A DNA stretch of 64,000 nt from Physcia stellaris (lineage: Eukaryota > Ascomycota > Lecanoromycetes > Caliciales > Physciaceae), in the NCBI GenBank assembly GCA_018902385.1, contig JABSSW010000008.1, positions 310,001 to 374,000 on the forward strand, written 5' to 3'. Below are positions 35,445-48,733 of this stretch, piece by piece. Below the pieces are notes generated by a model. That model ran no database searches, was not told the DNA's origin, and saw only the letters and a list, made by a program, of their open reading frames with translations. Position 1 is the first letter of the stretch, and every line of letters starts with the position of its first letter. A program made the translations under genes and the position numbers.

Positions 35445-36854
35445 GTCTTTCTACCGAGTGTACTTTTGTTTAGAATTGACCTTGTGCTCCAAAGTATGAT
35501 CTGATTTGGTGCAGGTTCAATTCGTCCTGACGTAGTATCGTTGTTGGGGAAGATGGACGACGCAGAAGATGTGTTGTAAACTGACATTGTTTGTTGATTC
35601 TGTGTGTCCTGTGTTGTTGGGTGACCACGCCAACCACCGGGGCAGTTGAGGCCATGGACAAAGCGAGGAAGATGTGACCAACAATAAACTCAAGACGGAC
35701 CTGGGTAAGACTTTACGGATTCGATGCGGCTCTAAGTATGAAAGAGAAGAGTTGAGGATTTAATCTGGCATGTACAGGGGCGGATTCTTCATCCCCATAT
35801 CTTCTTCCTTACAAATATGATTTGTGACAGCTCGTACTTTGGTATCCTAAGATAGGAAGAAGATCAACAGCCTTCTTTCTCTCCGTTCTGGAGCGGCGAA
35901 TCCTTTTGGAGTACCCTCATGCAGGTCAAGCGCTTCGGTATAGGCGTCTAAGGTGTCTGGCCGAAAAGAGAAGCCATGCGTTAGACGAGATCTGCGCTGC
36001 CTATCTACGTCCAGACTTTTATATCGCTACCAGCCTCTATGTCCCGGAGATCTGGAATAGTCGTCGTCGTTCTGTTCGACGGCATCAAAAAGGTGCGCTT
36101 CTTCCTTATCTGTTCACGATGGCTTGGCCAGTCAATATCCTCCATGTCTCTACCAGCAGGTGGTCGACGGTTTTGGAACGCGCTGGAGGACGCCAAGGTT
36201 CTCTTCAGGCTCCATGCATGCCCATTTGACCCACAACGGATGACCTGACTCCATGGTAACGCCCTTTTAGCAAAGCTTTCAACCTTGTGGTGAAAGGTCG
36301 GAATCAAAAGCCAAATGCTCAAGCAATTGAAGAATACTTGGCGATATTCCCGAAGTGGTAGATGCCTGCATCGCGAGATCGGGAGTAAGCAGCAGCGGTC
36401 GCAATCGATGATAAGGTATCATCGCTTAAGCGTCTATCTTGGAGTGCGCCAGGATTGGAACACCTGGCACTTCGGGAATGTCACTTTCGTAAAGTAGATT
36501 TTCCTGGCAGTTCTAGGGGTCCTGACGCTTTCCAGATCCGAAAAAGATCCCAATATCAAGCACAATGGGCTGTCATCCGTTCTCTTACCTGCGGTGGGCT
36601 TAATTATGACGATGTCTGACACCTATATCAGCGTCTCGTGGAAGAGTGCATCATGAACTCTGCAGTTGAGATTCACTGACTCTGATTGTTTTTGAGATTG
36701 CGATGCAAAACTGAAAAGAGTGTGTAAGACGAGAAGATGATGATGAGATTTTCATGTACACAATTCCATCATTCGAGGAATTACATAAGCTGTATCCTGC
36801 AATCTAGATGTTTGTGATCTATAAATAACAATAAGGCATATTCAGCGTGTTGTT
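35445..36854. other. Intergenic region, no gene seen
   Basis: Several overlapping frames of 60-107 codons (35906-36322, both strands) have no recognisable content and shadow one another. The stretch ends at an intron-containing tRNA gene. No repeats seen. Confidence 0.45.
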
Positions 36855-36966
36855 GCTTCCGTGGCGCAGTGGTAGCGCGCCGTTCTTATATGGATGTCTT
36901 CGGAATTCATATGAACTCTCATTCGAAGTCATGCGGATGTCGTGGGTTCGACCCCCACCGGAAGCA
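36855..36966 (+). tRNA. tRNA-Ile(UAU) with a 40-nt intron
   Basis: The acceptor arms GCTTCCG (36855) and CGGAAGC (36959-36965) pair perfectly, followed by discriminator A. The D-arm is GCGC-AGTGGTA-GCGC and the T-arm GTGGG-TTCGACC-CCCAC, so both internal promoter boxes are present (A box TGGCGCAGTGG, B box GGTTCGACCCC). The anticodon stem CCGTT is followed by loop CTTATA, giving anticodon TAT at 36887-36889. The intron spans about 36891-36930, directly 3' of position 37. The 3' stem strand TGCGG pairs except for a U-U at 31:39. A T-run (TTTT at 36972) can end Pol III transcription. The tRNA call is firm. The isotype depends on the exact intron boundaries. Confidence 0.87.
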
Positions 36967-38644
36967 ATGCCTTTTGCTTTTTGATTCTAATATTTGTCTG
37001 GCTTGTGTGTTTGCAGGGAGACTGTAGAAAGAAGGTCAAAGGATATGTGGAGGGTAGAAAGGTGACGGAAAATCAGCTTCGGAAAGGGTGCAGCTAGGCC
37101 ACAGTCCTAGGTCCGCTTTCGAGAATTTCCTACTTATCACCCACCCACACACTACAAGTCAATGTAAACACACAAAGCCTGAAGCACTTCATGCCTACCT
37201 AACCCGGCGTCGGACCTGTTAGGGCTTTCGAAGCCTGATCTTCCATCTCTCTCACCATCAAGTACCACATTCCCCATACCCAATCATCCCCAGTGCCCAT
37301 TTCCCTACCATTTCATTCTTCCACCACCTCCCTATCTACTACACTCACGACCAAATCGCTTCCCTGACGCTTCGCATTGGTCACACTTTCTAAACTCCTT
37401 GGCAATCCATCCATTCACCCTCCACCACTCCTCCATCCCATCCTGCCGCGAACAAGAGCTGGGTGGGAAACAGCCAAGCTGGTGTTCTAGCATCTACAAT
37501 AAGAAGTCTCTACCAGCTGAAATAGCTGTGTCTTCGGTGCGGTGGATGGAGAGGACGGAGCTGAGGGGGCAGAGGTTGAACGCGGTGTTTTTGGCGGGGT
37601 AGGCCAGGACGTAGACCGGTGATCGGTGCATTGGAAGAGGGTTAGTGGTGGATTTGGGGGATCTACAGGACGGACTAAAGGAGGGACTAGGTGCAGAGGA
37701 TCGTTGTTGAGCGTTGTTGAATGTGGCGACTGCTTGTGCGAAGATATTTGACGTACGTCGGGCTACGTGAGTGTATGGCGAGGATCTGGCTGCAGGAGTG
37801 GTTGGAACGGAGAACGTGCATTGCTGTAAGCCGCTCTGTTTTGAGTAGCCCTGAATGTGATATGATGCTAGGCGATGTAGATTGGGATCTGTGGAATATT
37901 CGCTTTGCCCGTCCCTTTTAGAATATCCCTACATTACAGGGTCGTGTCTCGTAGACGGTCGATTGCTTCTTTGTTCTGGTTCTCATATTTTCTCAAATGA
38001 GAGACGAATCCGCGGTAGTTCCCCCGGATTATGTTGCGCAGCCAGGCGCATTGCATCATCGGCCGTGCGTCTAGCGAGAACTAAGATCATGCAGCGAGAA
38101 CTGAGATCATGCATGCTTTCGCCACTCCCCAAGAAGAAATTTCAACTCAGCTCAAGAATCGAAATGATAGATTTTGAAGGTTGAACATAAGCCTTGTGTG
38201 CGAGAAATTTCAGAAAGTAGTATCAATGAAATGACTATTGATCAATATCGACTGAAAGAACCTGATAAGCTATGGAGATATCTCGGCATGGATGGCTCGG
38301 ACTCTAACGCACGATCTTGTCGTGAGCGGAACCCTATCTCATGTTTCCGATGAGATAACGCCACTAAGCTCGAGTGGCAAGCGCAAGATCAGTGCTCGAA
38401 TGCAGAGTCCGAGCATCAAGCTCCAACGGTGGCGCATATACTTACCGAGCTCCAACATCTGGCTCGCCTCTAGGTTGCAGCTTTATAGCGGTCATTTCCT
38501 GTACATCGAGAAACCGTTATTTGACGCGCTGCAAGATGACGAAGATGGAGATACTGAATGAAAAGGATAGATCTGTGGCCCATGTGCTCCTCCAATGTCA
38601 ATATATGATAGCCACATTGTTTTCTCGACCACTGCATCGACAAG
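36967..38644. other. Intergenic region, no gene seen
   Basis: Plus-strand frames of 60-100 codons (37399-37602, 37882-38184, 38292-38664) have no recognisable domains. The last overlaps the start of the transporter gene in another frame. The stretch probably includes the transporter promoter. No repeats seen. Confidence 0.45.
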
Positions 38645-40055
38645 ATGTCGGGAAATGGGGATGATATTGCAATTTCAGAGACCTCAGTCGACAAAGGCGA
38701 AGACCTCGCTCCTCCTGACGGTGGCTACGGCTGGGTCTGTGTTGGTGCTTGCTTCATAATCAACGCTTTCAGCTGGGGACTCACTACGGTTGGTGGTCCT
38801 AACAATGTGCGACCAACGATGCTGACGAGGTGTCCAGTCCTACGGCATTTACCTCGCCTTTTACCTCAACCATGGTTCTTTCCCAGGGGCGCAACCGCTG
38901 GATTTTGCTTTTGTTGGCGGCTCTACTTTCGGAGCTGCCATGCTGAGCGCTCCCATTGTGACAGTTCTGGCTCGAAAGTATGGCACTCGGATGCCCATGT
39001 TCATTGGGGTCTGCTCGATAAGTGCAGGCTTTATCGCGGCCTCTTTTGCCACAAAGACCTGGCAGTTGTACATCTCGCAAGGAGTGATGATCGGAATAGG
39101 CATTGGATTCCTATTCATTCCTAGCCTTGCGATCCTGCCGCAGTGGTTCCTAAAGCGACGCAGTTTAGCAAATGGAATCACTGGCGCTGGTTCTGGTGTC
39201 GGCGGCATACTGTTTTCGCTGTCTACGGCGGCGATGATTGATAGATTATCGCTCCAGTGGTCGCTTCGCATCACAGGAATAATGGTTTTCATCATGAATG
39301 GGATAGCGACAATCCTGATCAAAGATAGGAACAATGTCATCCAACCACAGCAACACCCTTTCGACACAAAGCTTCTGCGTCGTTGCGACATATGGCTCCT
39401 GCTGGTATGGATTTTCAGCAGTATGCTGGCATATACTTCACTTCTCTATTCATTGCCGGACTTTGCATTAAGTATCGGTTTATCGCATTCCCAAGCCGTC
39501 GATCTAGCAATCATGTTAAATATAGGAATGGCAGTCTTCCGTCCCTTCATTGGATGTCTCTGTGACAGATATGGAAGGGTTCTTGTCCCCGGGATCCTAA
39601 CACTGGCTTGTGGATTAGCCTCCTTTGCGATATGGCTTCCAGCGAATAACTTTGGAGTCGCTGCCCTCTTTGGAATTATCAGCGGTGCGATCGTTGGGAT
39701 TTTCTGGGTCGTGAGTCATCTCTACGCGCTAGTTGAATCTGTGCTGATAGCAAGCAGGCGATTGGCCCGCTGTGTGCGGAGATTGTTGGCCTCCAGCAAC
39801 TGCCTTCATTACTGTCGCTATCCTGGCTGACGACTGTCTTACCAACTTTTTGTGAGTCATTGTGTTAGTATCAAGCAAGTCTAGCCACTTACGTCTTTAG
39901 TCTCCGAGGCCATTGTATTGAAGCTTCGTCGAACGCACTCCGAGAGGCAGTACCTATACGCGCAGATTTTTGCTGGGACATGCTATGTAGTTGCTAGCCT
40001 TTTTCTATTTGAGCTATACAGGCGACGAAAAGAGCCAAGAACAGAGAAGGGATAA
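38645..40055 (+). CDS. MFS monocarboxylate-transporter-like permease (SLC16/MCT type), 4 exons
   Basis: Exons are 38645-38788, 38838-39710, 39758-39851 and 39901-40055. The introns (49, 47 and 49 nt) are GT..AG, and the joined frame of 421 aa is intact. The N-terminus has the MCT signature PPDGGYGWVC before the first membrane helix. The second helix begins SYGIYLAFYL just after intron 1. Further landmarks are GAGSGVGGILFSL, the loop motif DRYGRVLVPG between helices 8 and 9, and a short basic C-terminal tail (RRRKEPRTEKG). About 12 hydrophobic segments fit the MFS fold. By family it should carry a monocarboxylate or related solute across the plasma or an internal membrane. The substrate cannot be read from the sequence. 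Confidence 0.9.
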
Positions 40056-40887
40056 TGCGCGGAAGACTCAACCAATAAGGCTATTCATACTCTCTGATAA
40101 ATGAGAATAGATCCAAACCCCGGGGCCCCGGGGTGCTCGTGACAGATTTGCGGTGTACGAGTGTGTTGAACCGTTCATATTTCTGTGAACGCGTGGATAT
40201 TAGATGAATAGGACTTATGTTATCACATATCAGATATCCTCTCCAAATCGCGTGATGTCAGGCTTGTAGCGGCCGCGAGGTTGATGAATAATGGACATTG
40301 TAGTCTGAGGATACTCTTCGACCAGCACTTGAACAGTGACTTACCCATCATCTTTTATGCTTAACAGTAGCAATACGACATGAGCCATCGCATGCGAATA
40401 ATTAAAAAGATCAGTGAGCTTCAAGGTAGATATGTACGAAACGATGGTGAAGAAATCAAGTCCGAGGTGTGCAAAGAAATCCCGCCAAGCCTCCCGCCAA
40501 GCCCCACTCCCTCACTCTCCCAAACCCTCACCAAAAACCTCGCGCTAAAACGGCCCAGTTCCAGCGCGTCCTTTCCAGCACTCGAAAACCGGCAGGATCA
40601 GCCCGCTTAATTACTAGGCAGTCACTTCGCTTTTGTGTCATTTGCCTCTCTCTCTTTCCCAGCTACCGCCCCGAACACAGTTTAGCGTGTTGTCTCGTAT
40701 CACCGCGCCCACTGGGCTGGACTACTTATTTGGCCTGTCTTCCCGCCATCTTTCCTTTCTTTCTCTTTTTTCCCATTTCCAGTATTTCATTGAGGAGAGA
40801 TTGCGATTTTTCATCAGCAAAGCGACGAATTCCATCAAGCAGGATCATTTTTAACAAGTACAAGTACTACTACAATAAGCTAGCAAG
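40056..40887. promoter_or_regulatory. Histone H4 upstream region
   Basis: This separates the transporter stop from the H4 start. It contains GCCAAGCCTCCCGCCAAGCC (40486-40505), a direct repeat of a CCGCCAAGCC-like motif, and C/T-rich stretches nearer the start. No divergently placed H3 gene is present, unlike the common fungal H3-H4 pair. Specific binding sites are not identifiable. Confidence 0.35.
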
Positions 40888-41721
<834 letters not shown>

Positions 41722-41961
41722 ATGTGTGGATCTTTTTTTACTTTTGGAGAGGGGAGGGGTTGGAGGGTGAGAAAGGGGGAAATGGGAAGGGGGACTTTAT
41801 GGTGGCTTGAGGAGTTCCTTTGGGGGAGGGGGGTTGGAATGCATGCATGATTGTTACTATCAGATGACGGAGGGGGAGGCTACTATGCTTTGTGAAGTAC
41901 ATGACTTAGCATGAAACGAACGATTTCTTGTTCGAATCCTCTACCAGCCCGACTGCTGCTA

Positions 41962-42288
41962 TCAAGTGCGATGTTCATACCGTTCTGTGACTAAGGAAAT
42001 GCGTTTCGAAAGCTCTAGTGTAGGCTTGCGATCCCTACCCACTGCTTTGATAATTCCTGCGAGATCGCGCCACCACATAATGGATGCAAGATCACTCCGC
42101 TCGTAAAACCAGAACAGCATAACATTCATCGACGTGCCAATCATTTCCTGCGCCTTGATTACATCGACCGCTTTGATATCTACTACCGGTTGAGCCCAAC
42201 GCGAGCGATCAATGCCCGTAAATACGGCAAGTTCTGGGACTGGGAGGTATGTTGAAAAAGTCCGTGTCATTATCGTTGAAGATCTCAT
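41962..42288 (-). CDS. Uncertain small ORF, 108 aa
   Basis: A minus-strand frame lies between H4 and Cbr1 (convergent to H4). The translation has mixed composition with segments such as VVDIKAVDVIKAQEM and SIMWWRDLAGIIKAV, which look like protein rather than random frame. No family is recognised. It could also be an exon of a longer gene or non-coding. Confidence 0.3.
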   Translation of the reverse strand: MRSSTIMTRTFSTYLPVPELAVFTGIDRSRWAQPVVDIKAVDVIKAQEMIGTSMNVMLFWFYERSDLASIMWWRDLAGIIKAVGRDRKPTLELSKRISLVTERYEHRT

Positions 42289-42443
42289 CTACATCATTTC
42301 CATCTTTTTATCCAGCGCCCTGTACACGTCGCGGATCTAACTATCTACCTCCGTCCTAAAAACTACGTAAGGTTGAATTCCCAAAACCAGCAAATCACCT
42401 GAAAGCGTTCGCCCCGTCTTGTCGAAGTCGTATTGCCTCTGAT

Positions 42444-43579
42444 CTAGAAGCAAAAGACCTGATCAGCCAGCTTGCTGACCGGCTTCGGTTTCTCGTAGCC
42501 CAGAGACTCGGTAGCTTTCTTCATGGCGCTGACCATAGGCGGCGGCCCGCAGATTAGGATCTTGATGTCCGTCGCGGGCGGGGGAGGCGGTCCTGGGTAG
42601 CACATCAGCATGCATCCAAGTCCAAATTCCATCACCGAGAGCAACAACATGAAGAATAAAGGACACAGATCCATCCATACCTTGATCATATCCGGCGTAC
42701 AAAACCCCACGCCGCCACCCCATTTCTGCGGCGGGTTATTGAGCACATAGTACACCCTAAACCCCTCATCCTCCTCCGCCAACCGATCCAAATCCTCCCT
42801 CATGAGAATATCCTCCTGGTTCACATTCGCGAAGATCAGATCCACCTTCGTCGTATCCCGTCCCCCGTTCCTCGGCCTCCCCCTCACGATCGCGCGGATA
42901 ATCTGCAGCATGGGCGTGATGCCCGTGCCGCCGGCGATCATCCCGAAATGCCGCACCAGGCCGGGCGTGTAGACCATGGCGCCTTTCGGGCCTTTCACCT
43001 TGAGCGTCTGGCCGATGGAGAGGCTGGCGATGTGCTTCGAGATGTTGCCGGTGGGGTAGGATTTTATGAGGAGGTCGAAGAAGCCGTGGTCTTCGTCGGA
43101 GGAGATGGGCGTGTAGGAGCGGACGACTTCTTTGGGTTGGCCTGCGATGGAGGCGGCGATGGACATGTGTTGGCCGATGGGGAGGCCGAGGATGTTGCTT
43201 GGGGAGGGGAGGGAGAAGCGGTAGCTAGGGATGTCAGTGCGCTGATAGCGATTGTAAGATGAGGAGCATACATGGCGACATTATGGGAGAGGACGGTTTT
43301 CTCTTTTAGTGGGAACTCTTGGTAGACGTCGGGTTTTAGGACCTTCTTGACTTCTGTGGATGTGGTGAGTGCGGGATCGCATCTTTCTGTCTGGAGTATC
43401 TTACGGTTGCTATAGACTGTCCAAGCGCCTAGACCGGCAGCAAGTATCGCGGCGAAGGGTATCCATTCTTTCTTGACAAAAGCTGTTACAGCGAGAAGAA
43501 GAGCGGATGGAAGATAGACTCCGGTTATGTACTGTATAGATAGTGGAGACGACGGTCTTCTCTTGTGAGCTGCAGACAT
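42444..43579 (-). CDS. cbr1: NADH-cytochrome b5 reductase (Cbr1-type), with an apparent 1-base frameshift
   Basis: The enzyme transfers electrons from NADH through FAD to cytochrome b5 for fatty-acid desaturation and sterol synthesis, anchored in the ER or outer mitochondrial membrane. Exons on the minus strand are 43579-43272, 43224-42681 and 42592-42444, with introns of 47 and 88 nt. An N-terminal membrane anchor ([16 protein letters not shown]) is followed by the FAD-binding motif RSYTPIS, the [10 protein letters not shown] motif, and the NADH-binding [13 protein letters not shown]. The C-terminus LADQVFCF matches the family. In exon 3 the run at 42580-42584 (C5 on the coding strand) is one base too short; one more base would give a 333-residue protein of normal size. 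Unspliced, the frame reads through intron 2 and stays open, which hides the problem. A base-calling error is the likeliest cause, as this is a conserved gene. Confidence 0.9.
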
Positions 43580-44071
43580 TGCGAATCTGAGGACTTCTAT
43601 TATGCGATGAAAAAAAGGATCAGGTCAATCTCTATCCTGCACGCCCTCCTGACTTTAAGTGATCGGGGTAGCTTAAGGTTGTTCGTGCGAGCCCGAGTCA
43701 AGATGTCAACGTTTCAAGTTGATTATCATAGGAACTCCTGCTTATCGATAAGCTTAAGAAGGTTTTCATAAAATCCAGTCTTGGCAAATTATTTTTAATC
43801 TTCTCCTGTTCCGTTATTTGACGAAGTCTGTTTCAATTGTGCCTGCGACAGTGTTTATAATTATCAAAAGAACAATTGTATGAGCAAGTACTTCATGATG
43901 GCAAATTTGCTGCGCGAATTACCTGTCGTTGCATTTCGTTGAATATGATTTTATTCCTGTCTAGTTAGGGCACTTCCCAAAAACGCCATCCACCACGAGC
44001 TTAGGGCAAGCCAACCATGCTCCGAGATTGAAGAAACATTTGAAGCTTCCGTGGCGGGCTAGGTAATTGAC

Positions 44072-44772
44072 ATGGCTGCTGGCGACCATGCTGGCAAATT
44101 GCCTTTCGAGCTCACACCAACGGATCGCGAAAATCTGGCTCAAGGTGATGTAAATTTCAAGCCCCTCACATGGGACGAAATCAAGGAGATCATAGGTACA
44201 ATCCAATGCATCGCACTGAAAGCTAAATTAACAAAACGAAGCCAGGAATGACCTCTCAGTCTTGAAACGCAAACCTTCAGACCTTACCCGCTACATTGCC
44301 TGGACGAACTCCACCAAAGCAGCCTACGGCTCCATCACCAATTTCGTCCTCAAGGAACGCCTGCACTGGACCCCCTTCCCTCGTCCTCACCCGATGCAGC
44401 TCCGCTATTCGTCACAGAAAGTGATGTCCCCTTTGTCAGCGAAAACGACTATAAGATCCTCCGGAACGACTGGCCATATGGTATGGAACCCGGTATCGAC
44501 CATCTGATTGTGTGGCTTAAAACGAGACTCACTGTAGAAGGAAAGGAGGGCCATATCACGGCAGAATCAAGAGCCTTGGTCGATGACTTCGTGCGAAGGG
44601 TCTTTTGGGTCGGCTTGATCAGGAAGGCTATACCGGTGATAGGGTCGTGTGGTTCAAGAATTGGACCGGGTTGCAGAGCGTGAGAGGAGTAGACCATATC
44701 CACGTGCTTTTAAGGTGGACTCCCCAGCATATCCTGGACGAGTGGACAGGTGCGAGGCCACGGCAACAATAG
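44072..44772 (+). CDS. DUF3605 protein (N-acetylglucosamine-induced protein 1 family), two apparent frameshifts
   Basis: Exons are 44072-44195 and 44242-44772 (intron 46 nt; acceptor chosen at 44241 so that IIARNDLSVLK stays in phase). Conserved family segments are visible in three frames: PFELTPTDRENL and LTWDEIKEII, then RYIAWTNSTKAAYGSI and LKERLHW, then ENDYKILRNDWPYG, then GDRVVWFKNWTGLQSV and HILDEWTG. The frame changes lie at a C5 run (44371-44375) and a T4 run (44603-44606), each needing one extra base. The family was named from induction by N-acetylglucosamine in Candida; its biochemical role is not established. Two breaks of the same kind suggest base-calling error more than gene loss. 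It is divergent from cbr1 and convergent with the Snd2 gene. Confidence 0.83.
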
Positions 44773-44923
44773 ACATGGTCAGTCAGCGAACAGGTGGTAT
44801 CTCACATGCCGAGCACTGGCTCTTGCGCTGCACGTATGTTCGTTCGAGGTTTCAGTACTGCCGGCTTTCAAGGCTGGGGAGCCTGGTCCATCCTCTAGCA
44901 TCGCTGGGCGTAGCTGTGACAAA

Positions 44924-45507
44924 TCATCGATATTGCACTCTTTGGCCTCCTCTTTTCTCCATTTTTTTCTGCCTATTGCTGGCGCCGCTGCCATTCGCAG
45001 TATCACCACTTTGTCCCGTCATACCAGCCATTGTCTGCCTCATACCCCCAAATGTGGTATAAGCAAGCCATATGCTATAAAGCGGTATTACACTCCAGAG
45101 CCACCATGCCCGATTACCGAAGATGCTAGCGACAAATATACATCCCCAAGACCAATACAGCACGTCCCACAGATACTCGGTGAGGCCCTTCGCTTCAAGG
45201 TCTTCGCCCGACTTCTTCAGATCCCCATTAGGTGCAGTGACTGGTCGTCCTATCTTTTCAAGCCAGAACTCAATCGCGAATGAGGGAGAAGATAGAATGA
45301 AGTAGAGGAGATATGTCGAGCGTGTGCATGATGCGCGGAAGACCAGGAATCGTAGGATAGCGAAGAGAATGTTGATGGCTAGGGATATGAGATGGGTGCG
45401 CTTTAAGATGGCGCTGTTACGCGTTGCTTGCTGCTTAGCGGCTTTCTAATACTCAGTCAGCGATGTAGTAGAACGATGACCCGAAAGACCGCTCATACCT
45501 GCGCCAT
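44924..45507 (-). CDS. snd2: Snd2/TMEM208-like ER membrane protein (DUF788)
   Basis: Snd2 is a component of the SRP-independent route that delivers membrane proteins to the ER. Exon 1 is only 9 nt (45507-45499, M-A-Q), then a 53-nt intron, then exon 2 (45445-44924); total 176 aa, close to the TMEM208 size. Landmarks are the N-terminal KQQATRNSAILKRTHLIS, hydrophobic segments (INILFAILRFLVF, YLLYFILSSPSFAIEFWLE), and WDVLYWSWGCIFVASIFG followed by WWLWSVIPLYSIWLAYTTFGG. A basic tail (KKMEKRGGQRVQYR) resembles the family's cytosolic end. The frame is intact. The tiny first exon means the start is easily missed. Confidence 0.9.
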
Positions 45508-46061
45508 CAGAGGAAGACTGGAAAATGGGGAATTGCGAAAGTGAATTTCAGGCCCCTCGGGCGTAAACTCTGGTTGCCTCAGCGGCAGCGCGGCCTGCGG
45601 GCCGACCTACCAGAAGGGCAGGATCAACCTTCAAAACATCCACGAAAAGGACCAGACGAGCCCCATCTTTGCTTGTTCGTTTGCTTTCCTTGGCCAAATC
45701 TGATTACAGTACTCACATCTTGTATCTAGCAGCATCGACCATTTTATTTGACACGAAAAGTGGTGAACTCACGTTCTCGATTCACAACCGCAAACATCAC
45801 CAGCAGGAATCACACAATAAACGCCCAGGAGTAACCACACTCATATCAGGAAACAGCGATCGTCAATTTGGTCAAACCGTGTTGGAAATCGCTTTACGAT
45901 GGCCTTAGAGGATCACGTGCACACTTGGAGCTTACACAGATCCTAGGTCTGATGAGCGGGTCTCTAGAGCCTACATTAATACTTTATCCCTCAGCGTACA
46001 TTTCCTCTGATCGTTCCTTTGTCGCCGGGCTTGAACAATTTCTCCTCCTCCGCTCAATATT
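45508..46061. promoter_or_regulatory. Shared upstream region of snd2 and cdc27
   Basis: The two genes are divergent and separated by 554 bases, so both promoters must lie here. An E-box-like CACGTG occurs at about 45915. Short frames inside have no recognisable product. No specific regulator can be assigned. Confidence 0.4.
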
Positions 46062-48733
46062 ATGTCGCCTTCCGGTCCACATATCATCAGTCAGCTGCGA
46101 CAACTCATCTACTATCACCTAGACTGCAACCTCCCGCGCAACGCCCTCGCTTTTTCCGAGAGACTGCGAGGATACGAACCGAAGTCATCAGAAGCAGCTT
46201 ATCTCGAAGGACTCTGTCATCTGAGGTTAGGACAACCAACTGCGGCTTACCACAGCACCAAAATTCACGGCACAAGAGGGACTCATCTTGGATGCTCGTA
46301 TGTTTTTGCTCAGGCCTGTCTTGGACTCGAGCGGTACCTGGAGGGTATTACCGCAACAGAGAAGAGCAAGGCGCATTGGTCAGGCAAAAGTAATTGGAGT
46401 GAGTAGATTTGCTCAAGAATCGGCCGTATTGGGCTGACAGGCGGCGGGTAGACAAACATACGGAGACTCGGAGACAGCAGTCACCAGACGCGGCAGCTGT
46501 CTATTGCTTACAAGGTAAATTATGGCACGGCCATGGAGACATACATCGAGCGATAGAGATGTACGCAGAGTCGCTGAAGCTCAATCCTTTCATGTGGGAT
46601 GCTTTTCTCGGATTGTGCGAGCTTGGTAGGTTGTTCTGAGCTTCGAGTATTCCTGCTAATTGATGTAGGGGTGGACATACGGGTGAACAGTATTTTCAAG
46701 ATGACGCAGGAAATGATGCATGCGTTAGCTACAAATACATCTGATGAAAATGCGTCAAACATACCAGAAGCAACACCTTTATCGAGCAACCTATCCCAGA
46801 CCAATATTTCCAATACATCCGTTAATCAACCGCCACCGAGTAGCGACCCTTTCAGCATATCGAAGAACAGAATTAATGGGGATATGCGACAGAACCTAGG
46901 AGGCTCTGTGCTGTTTGAAAAACTGAACGGTAGCCGAAACTTGGTGACGCCCATAGGAGGTGCAGGTTACAATTATCCAAGCCTTGACACACCTACCGGA
47001 CCCGGTGGAGGAATGATGACAGAAATTCTTCCAAAAGGAGACGGAAGCGTAATAGCTGTGCCGGTGCCGACAGAGCCACCACAAGCACCAATACGAAAGG
47101 CCAGAGCGATACCTGGGATGGGCATGGACTTCAATGTGGATGCGCCTTCAAAGATTCGTTCGAACTCCATGAGGTCAAAGTCGCGGAACAAGAATGATTC
47201 TGAAGAAGGCGACAACCTGAGCGTCCTGAGTAGGACATCGACATTGAGCAACGGGGTGGGCGACCGAAAGAGAACCATTTCTGGACAGATTGCGCAGAAT
47301 GTGTCGTCCCAAGCAAGTAACCTAAACACGACGACATCTAATGATTCTGGACCAGCTCAAAGGCGGAGTGTTCGGCTATTCAATCAAATAAGACCGCAAA
47401 GTGGCAAGTTCGCGGCGTCTTCTGGGAGTGTGGGCACAAAAGAGGGGAGAGAGCTTAAGAAAGTGAAGGCCACAAGCACAAAAAGTCGCAGTGCAAATGC
47501 TTTCAATGTCGGGCGTGTCGTGAGCGGGAACCGGAAGCATGGAGATCCAGTGGAGATGGACAACAAGGAGCAAAGGTCTCCGACAGCCGCCCCTGGTGGA
47601 ACTGCCTACCCTAGGCCCGTTACCGTGAACGACAAGGTTCGGGAGTATGAAGCTGTGCAATGGTTACTTGACCTCTTCATGAAGCTTGGAACAGGCTATT
47701 TCGCATTATGCCACTTTCAAGGTGATACTGCCCTGCAGATGTTTAATTCGTTGAGCACCAGCCAAAGAGAAACGCCGTGGGTTTTGGCGCAGATAGGAAG
47801 AGTTCTGTTCGAGCAAAATGAATATGCCGAAGCGGAAAAGTATTTTGTCCGGCTAAAGACAATGGCTCCTGCTCGGTTAGAGGATATGGAGGTCTACTCT
47901 ACAATCCTCTGGCACATGAAGAACGAGATTGAATTGGCATTTCTCTCCCACGAGATAGGCGACATCGACCGCGGATCTCCACAAGCTTGGTGTGCAATCG
48001 GCAACTCCTTCTCCCTTCAACGCGACCACGACCAGGCTCTCAAATGTTTCAAAAGAGCCACTCAACTCAATCCCAAATTCGCCTACGCATTCACTCTCCA
48101 AGGCCATGAACATGTTGCAAACGAAGAATACGACAAAGGTCTAGCCGCCTACCGGGCCGCCGTAGCAGTGGACAATCGCCATTACAACGCCTGGTACGGT
48201 CTCGGCAAAGTCTTCGAGAAACAAGGCAAATATACCTTCGCAGAACAACACTACCGAACCGCCGCCCTCATAAATCCCACCAACGCCGTCCTGATTTGCT
48301 GCATCGGAGTCGTCCTCGAGAAACTGAAGAACCCCAAGGCTGCCTTGATCCAATACACCCGAAGCTGCGAGATCGCACCTCGGAGCGCGCTCAGCAGGTT
48401 CAAGAAGGCGAGGGTATTGCTCGCACTGCAAGAGCCCCAACTGGCGCTGCAGGATCTGAAGTTTTTGAAGGATATTGCGCCGGATGAGGCGAATGTGCAT
48501 TTTTTGCTGGGGAAGGTGTATAAGGTTTTGAGGCAGAAGACGGCTGCCATCAAGCATTTTACCACTGCGTTGAATCTGGATCCGAAGGTACGTCTATCCC
48601 ACGACATGAATGTCTCGGGGTTTCGATATCATGCTGACTCTTTTGTTACCAGGCTTCACATTACATCAAAGAAGCAATGGAACAAATGGAAGACGAAGAA
48701 GAAGGAGAGGATCCGGATAGTATGATGGCATAG
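46062..48733 (+). CDS. cdc27: Anaphase-promoting complex subunit Cdc27/APC3 (Nuc2/BimA family), 4 exons
   Basis: This TPR subunit of the APC/C E3 ligase binds co-activators such as Cdc20/Cdh1 and is needed for mitotic exit. Exons are 46062-46398, 46452-46625, 46669-48587 and 48653-48733; introns of 53, 43 and 65 nt. The acceptor at 46451 is preferred over the AG at 46440 because it keeps phase and gives NWNKHTETRRQ, as in relatives. The total is 836 aa, intact. An N-terminal TPR block (LIYYHLDCNLPRNALAFSE, PDAAAVYCLQGKLW, ALKLNPFMWDAF-like) is followed by a long disordered Ser/Thr/Asn linker, probably phosphorylated. The C-terminal TPR superhelix comes next (AWCAIGNSFSLQRDHDQAL, YNAWYGLGKVFEKQGKY, ALNLDPK). 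The acidic end EDEEEGEDPDSMMA is in exon 4. Confidence 0.95.
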
